Shown here: one piece after another, positions 10,029-20,944 of the stretch | Position numbering within the stretch: the stretch's first letter is position 1 | Layout of the letters: each line of letters starts with the position of its first letter | Assembly (NCBI RefSeq): GCF_026262505.1 | Contig: NC_067208.1 | Location: 18,981,962-19,045,961 of the forward strand | Direction of reading: 5' to 3' | Length of the DNA stretch: 64,000 bases | Source of the DNA: Trichomonas vaginalis G3 | Lineage: Eukaryota; Parabasalia; Trichomonadida; Trichomonadidae | Notes under the pieces: model-generated | Databases searched by the model: none | What the model was told of the DNA's origin: nothing | Seen by the model: the letters and a program-made list of their open reading frames with translations, nothing else | Translations under genes and position numbers: made by a program

Positions 10029-11519
10029 TTACTGATACTTATTCATGAAATCGTTTTGGAACTTTGTCAGGCGCTCGATCATCTCATCCATCTGCTCGGC
10101 TTCTGGTAAGAATGTTGTTCTAAAGTGATGAGTACCTGGAACTTGACCGAAACCAGATCCTGGAACGACAGCAATTCCTGTCTGCTCCAGAAGCTGAAGA
10201 GACCAGAACATATCTGGCGATACATGCTTTCCATTAACTCTGAAAGATTTTGCAGCTTCTAGAGCTTTGAGAGGAAGATGGATTGAAGGGAAGAGATACA
10301 TTGCGCCGTCAGCTGGTTGAGACTCAAGTCCTGGAAGAGAGTTTATACAATTCAACAATCTTTGTGACTTATTCTTAAGATTTGTAAGTTCGGTGTCTCT
10401 CTCGTGGTCCCATTGCTTACGGCATTCAGGGGATTCTGGTGGATGACACATGATGTCAAGAATGACTTGACCAACAGTATTTGGACAAAGTTGGATTGAA
10501 GCCATCTTATAGAATTGAGCTTTAACATCATCTGGGATGTGGTAGAGTTCCATGTAGCCTGCTCTGTGACCACACTCTCCCATGAAGCCTTTGGAAATAG
10601 AGTTAAGGGAAATGAGTTGAACAGAAGACTTCATTTCAGAAGCAACTTTCTTGAACGAAATGAAAGACTTCTCTGGATTGTATGTATTGAATTGATAAAC
10701 TTCATCAGCAATGAGAAGAATATTGTTTTGTTCGCAGAATTCAATAACATCACGCATTTGTTGAGCGGTTAATACAGAACCTGTTGGATTACCCGGGTTA
10801 ATAACAACAATTGCCTTTATATCAACACCTGATTTTGAGGCAACAGTGTATGATTCATTAAGTTCTTCAAGATCGAGACTCCACCTAGAAGATTCCTTCA
10901 AATAGTATGGAACAACACGGCCGTTCTTAAGAGCAATCTCTGCTGTGTAGAGAGGATACTGTGGGAATGGAATCATAATACCGACGTTTGGTTTGGCGAT
11001 AATCATATTCAAAATTGTCGTAACAGCAGAACTTGCACCAGTTGTAATGAAAATTTTATCCGGATGTGCTGGGATACCGTCATCACGATTCTTGATATAT
11101 TCTGCAATGTGCTCTCTGACGAAATCCAAACCCTGAGAATGAGTGTAAGCTCCTAAACCAGCTGGAAAATGTTTAAATACCTGTGCTGCTCTGTGGCGAG
11201 CTTCCTCAGGGATTTCCTTGATATTTAAGAGGTCTGGGTTCTCAATGCATGAAATAACTTGTCTTGGAAAAGTGATGGCCTTCTTTCCGACAACAAAAGG
11301 ATTACCAATGTTGCACGAAATGATATTCTTGAATGGAAGCTTTTCCCCTGATTGGAGTTTCTTCCGAAGGATGTCTGCACGAATCGCCAGTTCACCTCTG
11401 ACAGCATACTCAGCTTTGATGACCTGCGGATTGAGAGTCGCCATAGAGAGAGCTGAATTGAGCTTGCCATAATTATATGAATTAGATGAAGATCGAACGT
11501 TCTTGCTCTGAAGAGACAT
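10029..11519 (-). CDS. Alanine aminotransferase (host)
   Basis: 496 residues, typical eukaryotic alanine transaminase length. It converts alanine + 2-oxoglutarate to pyruvate + glutamate with pyridoxal phosphate. Visible motifs: ITTGASSAV (phosphate-binding start, about 158-166), NPGNPTGSVL (about 241-250), IADEVYQ with the cofactor-pairing Asp near 272, and the Schiff-base lysine in SISKGFMGECGHRAGY near 310. A C-terminal GTHHFRTTFLP contains the substrate-carboxylate arginine. No targeting signal is obvious; cytosolic use is likely, where it would support alanine formation, a known end product of trichomonad metabolism. The frame is intact with a host-type initiator just upstream. Confidence 0.97.
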   Translation of the reverse strand: MSLQSKNVRSSSNSYNYGKLNSALSMATLNPQVIKAEYAVRGELAIRADILRKKLQSGEKLPFKNIISCNIGNPFVVGKKAITFPRQVISCIENPDLLNIKEIPEEARHRAAQVFKHFPAGLGAYTHSQGLDFVREHIAEYIKNRDDGIPAHPDKIFITTGASSAVTTILNMIIAKPNVGIMIPFPQYPLYTAEIALKNGRVVPYYLKESSRWSLDLEELNESYTVASKSGVDIKAIVVINPGNPTGSVLTAQQMRDVIEFCEQNNILLIADEVYQFNTYNPEKSFISFKKVASEMKSSVQLISLNSISKGFMGECGHRAGYMELYHIPDDVKAQFYKMASIQLCPNTVGQVILDIMCHPPESPECRKQWDHERDTELTNLKNKSQRLLNCINSLPGLESQPADGAMYLFPSIHLPLKALEAAKSFRVNGKHVSPDMFWSLQLLEQTGIAVVPGSGFGQVPGTHHFRTTFLPEAEQMDEMIERLTKFQNDFMNKYQ

Positions 11520-11523
11520 GGTT

Positions 11524-11531
11524 AAAAATGA
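11524..11531 (-). promoter_or_regulatory. Trichomonad initiator element (TCATTTTT)
   Basis: On the minus strand TCATTTTT lies a few bases before the aminotransferase ATG. It fits the T. vaginalis Inr consensus (TCA followed by pyrimidine, with transcription starting at the A) and the very short 5' leaders of that organism. Confidence 0.7.
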
Positions 11532-12883
11532 AGTTAATTCGAAGTTGAATTCTACCTCAATATTTGAATAGGTAAAAGACCGATCATTAATTTAAAATAA
11601 AATATTCAATAGATGATTGACCAAACAATTTGGTATTAATTGCTGAAAATTTATTAGCAAGAACATGGTACAAAATATGTGATAATTTGTAAACTTGGTT
11701 AATTCAATTTATGAATAATGGAGTTCAAAAGAAAATTCAGTCATTAAGCTGAAAAATTGTACACTTATAGAAAATTTGTTATTAAAAGGAGAAAACTTTA
11801 GTCAGAAAAGTGACATCACTCTATTCAATTTGATTATCACAATTTCATGATATTGTTAAAATAGCATTCATAAAGATATGAATTTAAGAAAATTGCAAAA
11901 CAGAATTATTTTTAAAATAAAATTTTCATGAAAAAAATTGAAGCAAACCAGTGAATTATTTATGAGCTAAACCGTTTGTCCCATTCAAAAGTTGAAATTG
12001 TATTTTATAAATAAAAATAAATATTTTAGCATTTTATTTTAAATAGTATATATTAAAAATTTTCCGAGATGTCACTTTTGGAATTTAACCAAAATAAAAT
12101 CTCACAGTTACCTGAACAATATGTTATTCAATGATCGAATGTCTTAAAATACTTTGGAATTAAATAAGCATCTATTTATAATCGCTAAACCTCTGAATTA
12201 TAAAAAATGAATGCAAATCTACGATAATTCAATATTATCACTCAAACAATAGAACTATCTGATAGCAATATAATTCTTTTAGTATTAATATTTAAGCTGT
12301 CTGAGTTATTAGATCAAAATACAGAGGAAAATGAGCTATGGAGTTGATAAAATATATGTTTGTATATACTTTAATAATTAGAACACACCACTTTGTTCAT
12401 ACTTCAATATTTTGGGAATTCAAAAATATTCAATTTCAGAGTCTCAATAGGAAGATAAAATATGATTCATGAATTCAACAAAAAACAAAGAGGTGGAAGT
12501 TAATTTAAACTCTATTCATGATATCAGTCTTCTTATCATGCACTCTCCTTGATAATTGAGAGAATCTCACTGAAAAAATTGAATTTATGACAATATTTGT
12601 GAAAATAGTTTTACCTTCTTCTTTAATTCATTATATGATTAAACAACGAATTTAACAATTGTATTTACAATATTCGTTATAAATCTTTTTCGATAAAAAA
12701 TAATTAGCAATCGCATATCAGTAATTATTGTGATAATGGATAATAAAAATTGAAAACTCTTGCAGAAATTTCGGAAATTTATTGGCTACATTAATACACA
12801 AATGTTCAAAAGACCATTGCCAGCATCAGATTTGTCAAAAATTTTGAGGAAAAAAATTATTGACAAAAATAATAAATATTTGA
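11532..12883. other. Host intergenic region, no gene seen
   Basis: About 1.35 kb of very AT-rich DNA between divergent host genes. No frame with coding character, no RNA gene and no long repeat was seen. Confidence 0.6.
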
Positions 12884-13642
12884 ATGGAAAACGAAGAAAC
12901 TCCTCTCATCAGCAACGTAGATCCTCACGATATGGATATTTGTGTCACTGCTGTATTTCCTGATGGTACTAAGAAAGTCTACAACTTCGATAATAACGAC
13001 ACAGTTGATCATATGATGAAGCTGATCAAAAACGATCCATCAATTCAAATACCTTCCGGTCGAAATTTATGCATTATGTATCAAGCCAAAATGCTAAAAG
13101 ACTCACAAAAATTTGCAGAAATTTCTGATCTACCAGCTTTTTCTGTTATTATTATGTTCAGAATGAATCAGGCAGACATACATCTTGATTCCTCAAATAA
13201 TACAACAGAGCTGCGTGGTTTCGATCGTCTTACAAGGATGAATTACACTCAAGAACAAATCGAAGAAATCAGGCAGCACTTCCACGAAATGAGAGGTGGC
13301 CTAGATGATGCAGATGAGCAGAAATATGAAGCTGAAGAAGAATGGTTACCTGTCATATTCAATTGCGATAATCCTCTTGATGCCTTTGAAACACTGGACG
13401 CTCAAAGACCTAGGAGGAGACGTCATCATACTCACGAGCAACGAGTCGAAACAGTGGATCAAGTATCTCCTTCTGCCATTTCTACCTTTATTTTCGCAGT
13501 GGCAATTGGAATTATTTTTGGACCTCTTTCATTGATTTGCTTCTTCTTTTCTTTTCAAGACCTACCAGGCTTTATTGGAATCATTTCTGGTGCCTTAATT
13601 CATTTCTTATTGTTCGCATTACATGACTTTAAGTACTTTTGA
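12884..13642 (+). CDS. Dsc3-like ubiquitin-like membrane protein (host)
   Basis: 252 residues. Residues about 17-95 form a ubiquitin-like domain (ICVTAVFPDGTKKVYNF...NLCIMYQAKMLKDSQKF). Then comes GFDRLTRMNYTQEQIEEIRQ, which matches the start of the DUF2407 C-terminal region of fungal Dsc3, where GFDRL is characteristic. Two hydrophobic segments follow (about 202-222 and 230-248) near the C-terminus. Dsc3 is a subunit of a Golgi/endosome transmembrane E3 ubiquitin ligase complex. The role here is inferred from domain order. An alternative is another UBL membrane protein such as a TMUB relative. Intact, single-exon. Confidence 0.75.
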   Translation: MENEETPLISNVDPHDMDICVTAVFPDGTKKVYNFDNNDTVDHMMKLIKNDPSIQIPSGRNLCIMYQAKMLKDSQKFAEISDLPAFSVIIMFRMNQADIHLDSSNNTTELRGFDRLTRMNYTQEQIEEIRQHFHEMRGGLDDADEQKYEAEEEWLPVIFNCDNPLDAFETLDAQRPRRRRHHTHEQRVETVDQVSPSAISTFIFAVAIGIIFGPLSLICFFFSFQDLPGFIGIISGALIHFLLFALHDFKYF

Positions 13643-14456
13643 TTGGTAATATTAATAGGACATGTCATATCGCCAAATATTTTCTGTAATTAATTTATAT
13701 TTTTGTATTCTTATATTAAAAACTTGATTGTTTTCGAGTAATATATTCTTATTGCTTTGTGTAGAAGTGATTTAATAATAAATATCGATAGATGGTTTTT
13801 GTTTTATGATAATTTTTCATTTGAGTATATTAATATTATTCAATTCATAAAATTAAATGCATCCATAGTTTTTCTACACATATCTAATACTTTTTATAGA
13901 ATAAATAAGGTCCTTTTTTCATTTAAGGTACCCTATTCAAAAAATGAAAGGGGGTCCCTCACAAAATTGAAGGGGTACCATTCAAATTCTATCGAAATAG
14001 TACCTTACCGTACCTTGAATAACCGGCGAACCATTCAATTGGTCATAGACCAATTTGAGATACCCTTTTCAGAGGAATCTAAAATGTTGTTTATATGGTT
14101 ATTTATATATTATTTAATCATTTTCTTAAATAAAAATCATAAGTTCTCAATTTTTCTTCATAACGATTCTTATAAATTTTAATGTTTTTACTATGAGTGC
14201 TAAATATTATTAATTACTAAATGATTTTAAAAAGAAAAAACATGTTTTTACTTTGTACGTTAACATACGTTAATATCACTTCGGCTATGGATAGAGGCCA
14301 ACAGCGCCTTATTAATGAGAAAAACATTAGCCTCTTATCAATGAGATGGAAGTGTATTCGTGGATTACAATTGTGAATTCAGATACACTTCCATCTCAAA
14401 AAATGCAATCAAATTTGTATTGAATTGCATTTTTTGAATACATGCTATTGGCAGTT
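13643..14456. other. Host intergenic region with small fold-back sequences
   Basis: No gene supported. It holds several small palindromes: AATTGGTC-ATA-GACCAATT near 14037-14055, and GAGATGGAAGTGTAT with its complement about 14341-14399 followed by a second stem around AAAAAATGCAAT. An open frame at 13757-14182 runs through these repeats and is not convincing. Confidence 0.5.
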
Positions 14457-14805
14457 GGGTTTTTAGTGCATTTATATTACATTGGTACTAAGGCTTTTGG
14501 AAAATTTACAAAATAAATTTAATATTTTGTAAATGTTATCGGTTCTTACGCTTTTGGAAGGAGGGATGGTATTTTTGGAGCATTTATATTACATTGGTAC
14601 TAAGGCTTTTGGAAAATTTACAAAATAAATTTAATATTTTGTAAATGTTATCGGTTCTTACGCTTTTGGAAGGAGGGATGGTATTTTTGGAGCATTTATA
14701 TTACATTGGTACTAAGGCTTTTGGAAAATTTACAAAATAAATTTAATATTTTGTAAATGTTATCGGTTCTTACGCTTTTGGAAGGAGGGATGGTATTGTT
14801 GTAAA
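14457..14805. repeat. 112-bp tandem repeat, three copies
   Basis: CATTTATATTACATTGG recurs at 14469, 14581 and 14693, giving a period of 112 bp. Each unit holds a short palindrome (TTACAAAAT...ATTTTGTAA). The first copy differs at its left edge. One further partial copy lies at 42780-42873 beside element B. Confidence 0.9.
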
Positions 14806-15405
14806 CAGAAATTCATCAAAAGTGACACCTCAGAAAAGCTAAAATATTGAATTTTTGGAACTTTTGATAGAGCACGTTTTTAAATATTAATTAAAGTAAA
14901 TGTATATTTTGTAAAGATTCTTTTTAATAAAAAAATAAAATTTTGAAGAAGAACACAAAATCTTCTGAAAAATAATATCACATAAACTCATATTATTTTC
15001 TAATATATAACTATTTTATATAAAAATCAAATTCAATGATCTTAAAAGCGAAGGATAAACCTCAAAATTTACGAATATAATGAGTGGGAATATAATGCTT
15101 ATCTATCATAAAACCATATGAAATATCAATTTTTGCTTTACGCCTAATTTTTGACGACAATTAGCAAAAAATGTTAAATGTTAACACTCAGTCCATTTGA
15201 ATATGAAAAATAAAATTGACTTCGATTAAATGTTTTTATTTATCATGCAATTCTTCTTGCGACCAAAGATTTGAATAAAACTTAAAAAAATAAGATAGCT
15301 TAAAAAATAATATACGGTAGTGTTTACTAATAGATGAATAGTATATAAATTCTATTAAAATGGATTTGATCCAAAAAAATATAAAACCAAAAATAATTGT
15401 TATAA

Positions 15406-17681
15406 TTTAAGGATACCCTTACATTGCGTAGTTAGAAAGAGAATATGATATTGTCATGATTGCTAAAGTTTTAGGCTCCAGAAATGAATATACATCAAAC
15501 TGAAACAATTGATAAATTGAATGAACTTTTGAGAGGTTCTCAAATAAAAAAAATTATCTAATTTTTTACAATATTACTATTATTTTATCCACATATGTAT
15601 ATATAGTAATTTGAGAAAACATTTAGGAAAAAATAAGTTTAATAAAAATCTGAATTTTACTTGTTGTGGGATTGTTATTAATTGACACTCCAGACGTATT
15701 ACTAATAGTTATGCGTATGCAATTAAAGTATTTCTGATGGACAAAATGTGAGATTTATATCAGATAATTCATTTCTACTATTAAGTTATTCATTTATGAG
15801 TTTGCACTTATTCGCACTAAATAAATAACTATTAAAAATTGTTTTAATTAATTGACACCATATAATAGAGTGAATTTTGTTTGATCAAACAACAATAGAT
15901 GATAGATATAAAGCCAAGAAACTTGCTATTAATATGCTCTACTTGCTATTTCAATGTAAGTATGATATTTTCTAAATGTTTCGTTCAGATAACTTAGATA
16001 TATTAGTCAAAATTTGAAATTTTAATAGCACATATATTAAAAATAATTATTATTCATAAAAGATTAATGAAATAGTAAAAAAATCAATCAAATTATAAAA
16101 ATACAACATTTAGAAGAATTCTTATTATCCTTCAAAAAGTCAGTATTTCTGCTGTAATTTTCTACAACATTGTAGTTATTGCACTTTGTCTATGGATTTG
16201 TATATATGTTATATATAAATTATATATCTAAACTGCCATAAGTGCAATTTTTATATAAATTGTTTATTTCTTTAACAATTTCATATGAAATATGCTTTTT
16301 TAAGCGTATCAAAGCTGTGTTCTTAATGTGCATGGATATATCAAGAAAAATGTCGAAAAAAATGTGAATTCACAAATTCACTGAATTTTCGCCGTTTTTT
16401 GAATTTTGCTACAGCACTAATATTAAATAATACTAAAATCTTCTGTCTTTGTAAAAGAATAAATTCTGACAAAAAGTGCTCGTTTAAATTTAATGATCAT
16501 CTGTATGACTAAGTGGTAAAAAGTGTTTATGACCAAAAAGGGTTACATGCTTAGTCTATTTTTCTGACAGGATACTCTAGATTTACATGATCTCTATTTC
16601 ATATCTCCGTTTTTAGATTCTTCGACAGATTTTATGATAGAAAACCAAGATTAACAAATTTCCGGCATGTTAATGAAGAAATCTGCAGCTACCCTCAATA
16701 TTATTTCAATAATCAGTATCGTTTCTCTTACAATTTATTTTTTCTCAATAATTTAACAAGAAATAACAATACACACTTGGTTTTACGTATAAAAGCTAAG
16801 TGTCGAACTTAATCAACTTTACTTACTTAGCAAATGAATATTTTTGTGGTTGCGAGTTCTGAATGCTGAAGTTTTAGATTTCTCTATAAATGATATCATT
16901 GCACTTACAATGTTGTTCCAGCCTATCGCATAAATCATAGAAAATCCAAAAAAAAATAATATAAAGAAAATTCATGTCATGAAGTTCAAAAAATACCGTG
17001 TAACATTAAAATTTGTTATGCATAATACATTTTAGCTATTATTGATTTTTTTAATTTTCGAGAAATTGAATGGTGAGTCCGATAGAGAAATTTTTAAAAA
17101 TCCTAGTGCCTCATAGAAGTAATTTCCCTCGTCTCCCATACTTCCAAATATATGCATATGACATAAACTTTTATGCATTACACAAGTGGCCAATAATATC
17201 TATAGAGTAAAAAATTAGAAATTTAATTTTTTTATATGATAGTTATATTTCAGATTTGCGAGCGTAACTTTTTTCTCCATGGCATACTTGTTTTAAGAGC
17301 AAATGATCAAAATCGTCCTTCAATTATTGAAGGAGCTGATATCTTTTGAAAATTGAATTGAAAGGGTATTCAATTTTCAAATTTCCTCTCAATTTTGGAA
17401 ACATATCAACTCTATGAATTAACAAGTATGTGCCTTCACAGTTTATCAGTCATATAAGGTGCTTATAAAGAAAAAGTTACGCTCGCAAAATATGTTTTTA
17501 TATAGATTTCACATAAAATAATTATGTAATTTCTAAAAAGAATATTTTTGTTCTTGAATATTAAAGTGTATTGTAGTTTAAAAAGTTTTAAATATGTTGC
17601 TAAAATTTCAGGTTTATAGCTCATGTCTAGCATGACTTCTTCGTATGCGCAAAAAATCTGACACGTAAGGGTATCCTTAAA
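15406..17681. mobile_element. Inner 2.3-kb unit bounded by a 17-bp inverted repeat
   Basis: TTTAAGGATACCCTTAC at 15406 is exactly mirrored at 17665-17681. It lies just inside the 427-bp arms, and the sequences beyond the 17 bp diverge. It may be the real terminal repeat of an element nested in or derived from the larger fold-back. No coding frame seen. Confidence 0.6.
17255..17489. mobile_element. 235-bp MITE-like element
   Basis: Perfect 19-bp terminal inverted repeats, TTTGCGAGCGTAACTTTTT at 17255 and its complement ending at 17489. Further inward pairing is visible (GGCATACTTGTT with AACAAGTATGTGCC). Non-coding. Flanking duplication is not clear. Confidence 0.75.
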
Positions 17682-18223
17682 TGAAGAAGTAATTTAAAAC
17701 GATTTTATTTATGATCAAATTTTATATATTTTTTTGGATCAAATCCATTTTAATAGAATTTATATACTATTCATCTATTAGTAAACACTACCGTATATTA
17801 TTTTTTAAGCTATCTTATTTTTTTAAGTTTTATTCAAATCTTTGGTCGCAAGAAGAATTGCATGATAAATAAAAACATTTAATCGAAGTCAATTTTATTT
17901 TTCATATTCAAATGGACTGAGTGTTAACATTTAACATTTTTTGCTAATTGTCGTCAAAAATTAGGCGTAAAGCAAAAATTGATATTTCATATGGTTTTAT
18001 GATAGATAAGCATTATATTCCCACTCATTATATTCGTAAATTTTGAGGTTTATCCTTCGCTTTTAAGATCATTGAATTTGATTTTTATATAAAATAGTTA
18101 TATATTAGAAAATAATATGAGTTTATGTGATATTATTTTTCAGAAGATTTCATTCTATATGCCTATGAAAAGTACTCTCAAAACTAACTTTTTCCTAATT
18201 ATAATTAAATCTAGAATATTGTA

Positions 18224-18229
18224 TTATGC
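18224..18229. repeat. Target-site duplication of Maverick B, left (TTATGC)
   Basis: TTATGC directly before the terminal A tract; the same six bases follow the T tract at the other end (42680-42685). Six bp fits Maverick integrase chemistry. Confidence 0.85.
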
Positions 18230-18302
18230 AAAAAAAAAAAAAAAAAGGTATTGGGGCTTCCAGGGCTGCGCCCCTCTAGCCCCCTGAAGATGTTTAGTAT
18301 AA
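18230..18302. repeat. Left terminal inverted repeat of Maverick B
   Basis: 17 A, then GGTATTGGGGCTTCCAGGG and on to ATGTTTAGTATAA. Mirrored at 42616-42679 with one mismatch (GGTATT versus GGCATT) and a shorter A tract. It contains a GC-rich hairpin. Confidence 0.92.
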
Positions 18303-18501
18303 CACCAGGTCCCTCGGTCCCTCGGTTAAACGAACTTCTCTGAAAAAATGAGACAACATGACATTTTGACAACAGTCCAGGAAGTCTTAACAAGATAGGA
18401 TGGTTATTTTACAAAACCGACAAGACCTTAACCGAGTAGTTTTCATGTTTTGTCACTTTTCTGTCACTTTTCAGGGAAAAAACATTTTTATTAAATATAA
18501 A

Positions 18502-19313
18502 ATGAATTTTACAAAACCACCGTTACCCTTCTTTGGAAATAAGAGTAGATGTAAAGATATTCTATTGAGAGAACTTAAGAAACTACCGAATGGTCTAACA
18601 TTTGTAGATTTGTTCGGTGGAAGTTTCTATATATCTCATTTGTGCCATACCGTATTCCCAAACTCAAAGATTATATGCAATGACTTCGACAACTATACGA
18701 ACCGTCTCAAACATATACCAGACACAAACAAAATATTGAAAGAGTTAAAAGAAAAGATACCTATAGGTAAGATGGAACGTATACCATTAGATAAGAAAAA
18801 TACTGTCAGAGAGGTTTTGAAAAAAGCAGAGTATATTGACTGGGATAGTATATCTTCTAGACTATTATATAGTGGTGCTATAGAGTTCATGACATTGAAA
18901 CACTTATGTCAAAAGTTTTATATCTTAACTATACAAAGGTTTTCAAAGAGAACATAGAAAAATATACTGAGGGTATAGAGTTTGTGAGATGTCGTTGGAC
19001 AGAGTTGTATGAAAAATATAAAGACAAGGAAAATGTTTTCTTTATAGTGGACCCGCCGTTCTATAACACATGGGATTTTCAATACCAAGTAGACTGGACT
19101 TTGAGAGACTCTTTAGAAACTTTAGACGTTTTACATAACCATCCATGCTTTTACTTTACATCCGATAAAAGTGGTTTGGAAAGTGTCATGAGATGGTTAG
19201 AGGACATACATGACTATGATTTTAGATACGATAAGATAGAATATGAGAGAGGTCCTATAAACTGGAGAAAGTGTCATAACAAAGAAATTTTATTGGTAAG
19301 TAAATGTGTTTGA
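18502..19313 (+). pseudogene. Dam-type DNA N6-adenine methyltransferase, one frameshift (B)
   Basis: Same protein as at 7674-8491: FFGNKSRCKD, FVDLFGGSFY and DPPFYNTWDF are all present. It starts at ATG 18502; the upstream in-frame ATG at 18400 lies in terminal DNA and is not used in A. One A is missing at about 18880 (TATAGAG against TATAAGAG in A), so the first frame ends at 18957 and the rest continues in another frame from 18906. The A copy is intact at this point, so the ancestral enzyme was whole. Confidence 0.9.
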
Positions 19314-19434
19314 AATAGGACTACTTGTTTTAGGTTTTTTCCATTGTGTCATTTACTTATTTGACGTGGCAGAAAGATATAGAGAATATGAAGATGAACC
19401 AATACCAGCAAATGTTCAGCATATGTACTCGTAA
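19304..19434 (+). pseudogene. Small single-pass membrane protein, frameshifted at codon 3 (B)
   Basis: Counterpart of the 43-residue protein at 7558-7689. B has AAATGTGTTTG where A has AAATGTGGTTTG, so translation from the ATG meets a stop at codon 5. The rest is conserved up to MYS and stop. It overlaps the end of the methyltransferase gene. Confidence 0.7.
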
Positions 19435-19457
19435 GAGATATTTTTATCTAATATTAA

Positions 19458-19819
19458 ATGGACGCACAGAACTTAGCGAATGCACAGCAACCTGGACAAC
19501 CAAACCCAGAGAATATTCCAAATGAAGTTAGAATACAAACTGCAATGGCAAACTATGGTCAAGTGCCAACAGATGTACAAATGCAAACTGCCATGTCAAA
19601 TGACGCTGCGTTAGGTTTGCCACCATGGTATGCAAATATGAGATGGAAAGAGTTTTATACAAACCCTGAAGTGGATATAAACAACTCTATGCAGATGACG
19701 CGAACACAGGAGTTGACCCAGAGTATGTTTTCTACCAGAGGAGAAATAGAATGTATGAGCTCCAGTTAAAGAATGCAATGGAACTCAACAGGAAACATAA
19801 GAGACTAGGCGGACATTAG
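19458..19819 (+). pseudogene. Conserved small Maverick protein, frameshifted (B)
   Basis: Starts MDAQNLANAQQPGQ like 7174-7534. The frame is lost after TNPEV (about 19670); translation would end at 19769 with an unrelated tail. The original basic tail ending RKHKRLGGH is visible in another frame to 19819. The preceding ATATTTTTATCTAATATTAAATG is of the common element promoter type. Confidence 0.75.
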
Positions 19820-19837
19820 ATTTTTACATATAGTAAA

Positions 19838-20113
19838 ATGGGTTTCTTCAGTAAGATAGGAAACTTCTTTCGAAATGTTGGAAGAGGTATATGGAATGGA
19901 ATAAAAACCGTAGGAAGAGGAATTTGGAACGGAGTCAAAAATATTGGTAAAAGAGTAGGTCAGTTTGTTGGTATTATACCTAAAGACCCTGAACCAGAAG
20001 AACAAGCTCCTGTTATACAACAACCTGAACCTGCACCACAGTCTAGTTGGCAACCAATCCAACACCTCAACCATAAAATTATATTTTTACCGTTCGATAG
20101 TAGTTGTATATGA
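19838..20113 (+). CDS. Small amphipathic GRGIWNG-repeat protein, altered tail (B)
   Basis: The first 72 or so residues equal the A protein (6913-7155), with two VGRGIWNG units and the PKDPEPEEQAPVIQQPEPAPQ segment. One A is missing at about 20058, so the A-type ending is replaced by a frameshifted tail (IQHLNHKIIFLPFDS...) running into the neighbouring convergent gene. The helical part thought to act on membranes is unaffected, so the product may still work. Confidence 0.75.
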   Translation: MGFFSKIGNFFRNVGRGIWNGIKTVGRGIWNGVKNIGKRVGQFVGIIPKDPEPEEQAPVIQQPEPAPQSSWQPIQHLNHKIIFLPFDSSCI

Positions 20114-20926
20114 AACTAAGTTCTAAGTAAAACGCATGGTATAATGGAACTATTCTCTTTCTTCCATCTGTAGTAAACCATACTTGAAAGTCTGAAATAC
20201 TTCCACTCGGCGGTTCATATAGCTTTGTAGGTTTTTCGTAAAAGTCATTTGCCAAGCATAAAAAAGAGTTTTGTGCACCAGAAAATGAAGCATGAACTAT
20301 AATAGCATCTGAGTCGAAAACATTTTCATATGTTCCATTAGGGTTTTCGACTTCATAAAGTTCGGGTGTACTGGATATTCTGCAGGCTGATTTAACATCC
20401 TCAAAAACCTATACCATGCCAAGTTGTTATATTTTGTAGAAATATAAACGTCTTCTCCAAGGTCTTCTATTCTATTGATTTTAACAGTTGCATTTTTCCT
20501 GTCATAAACAATATCGAGATGGTACTCTCCTTCGTCAATGTTAAACTGGTTTGCATATTCGAGATAGATATCGTTTATTTTTTCTTGAAAAGCTTGAAGA
20601 GTTGTTTCTAAGTTTACAAGCAAATTCACTTGTAAAAGTTTTCCCTGTTCAAATTTCTCATACGTACGTTTTTCTTTGTTATAGTATCGAACTTCAAAAG
20701 CGACCGTAAATGGGAAACCATGTATGGCTTCTGAAATGAACTTCATTCTACGAAAGCCAATAGCTTTTGTGACGGATGGGTCTCTTAGCCATCTTAGTGG
20801 GTAGTCAAAACGATAGCCTTCATGCTTTACGGTCTCTGTCTCAAACTTTTGACCGACATTAGTAAAAAGTTCATCTAATGGTTTAGTTGTAGCAACTCTT
20901 GAATTTTCTTTTTCTATTGAAAGCAT
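20079..20926 (-). pseudogene. Conserved 282-residue Maverick protein, frameshifted (B)
   Basis: Homologue of 6060-6908, with the same start (MLSIEKENSRVATTKPLDELF) and end (YNYYRTVKI). The middle third differs strongly from A (KAIGFRRMKFISEAIHGFPFTVAFEVRYYNKEKR), more than the flanks, which suggests a recombined block. The frame is lost near 20320. A paralogue at 26801-27661 is intact and may cover its role. It is divergent from the fibre gene with an 18-bp gap. Confidence 0.85.
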
Positions 20927-20944
20927 ATTTTATCTATAATAAAA

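Larger units (their letters stand above)
14958..18150. mobile_element. 3.2-kb fold-back element with about 427-bp inverted arms
   Basis: 14958-15384 and 17725-18150 are near-perfect reverse complements over more than 400 bases (for example TACGGTAGTGTTTACTAATA in the left arm). No open frame between the arms looks coding, so it is non-autonomous or decayed. No convincing target duplication is seen at the outer edges. Long arms like these occur in MULE-type and foldback transposons; the class is not determined. Confidence 0.85.

Noticed and set aside
13757-14182. Possible 141-residue host gene
   Set aside because: Composition is that of random AT-rich DNA and it crosses small palindromes.
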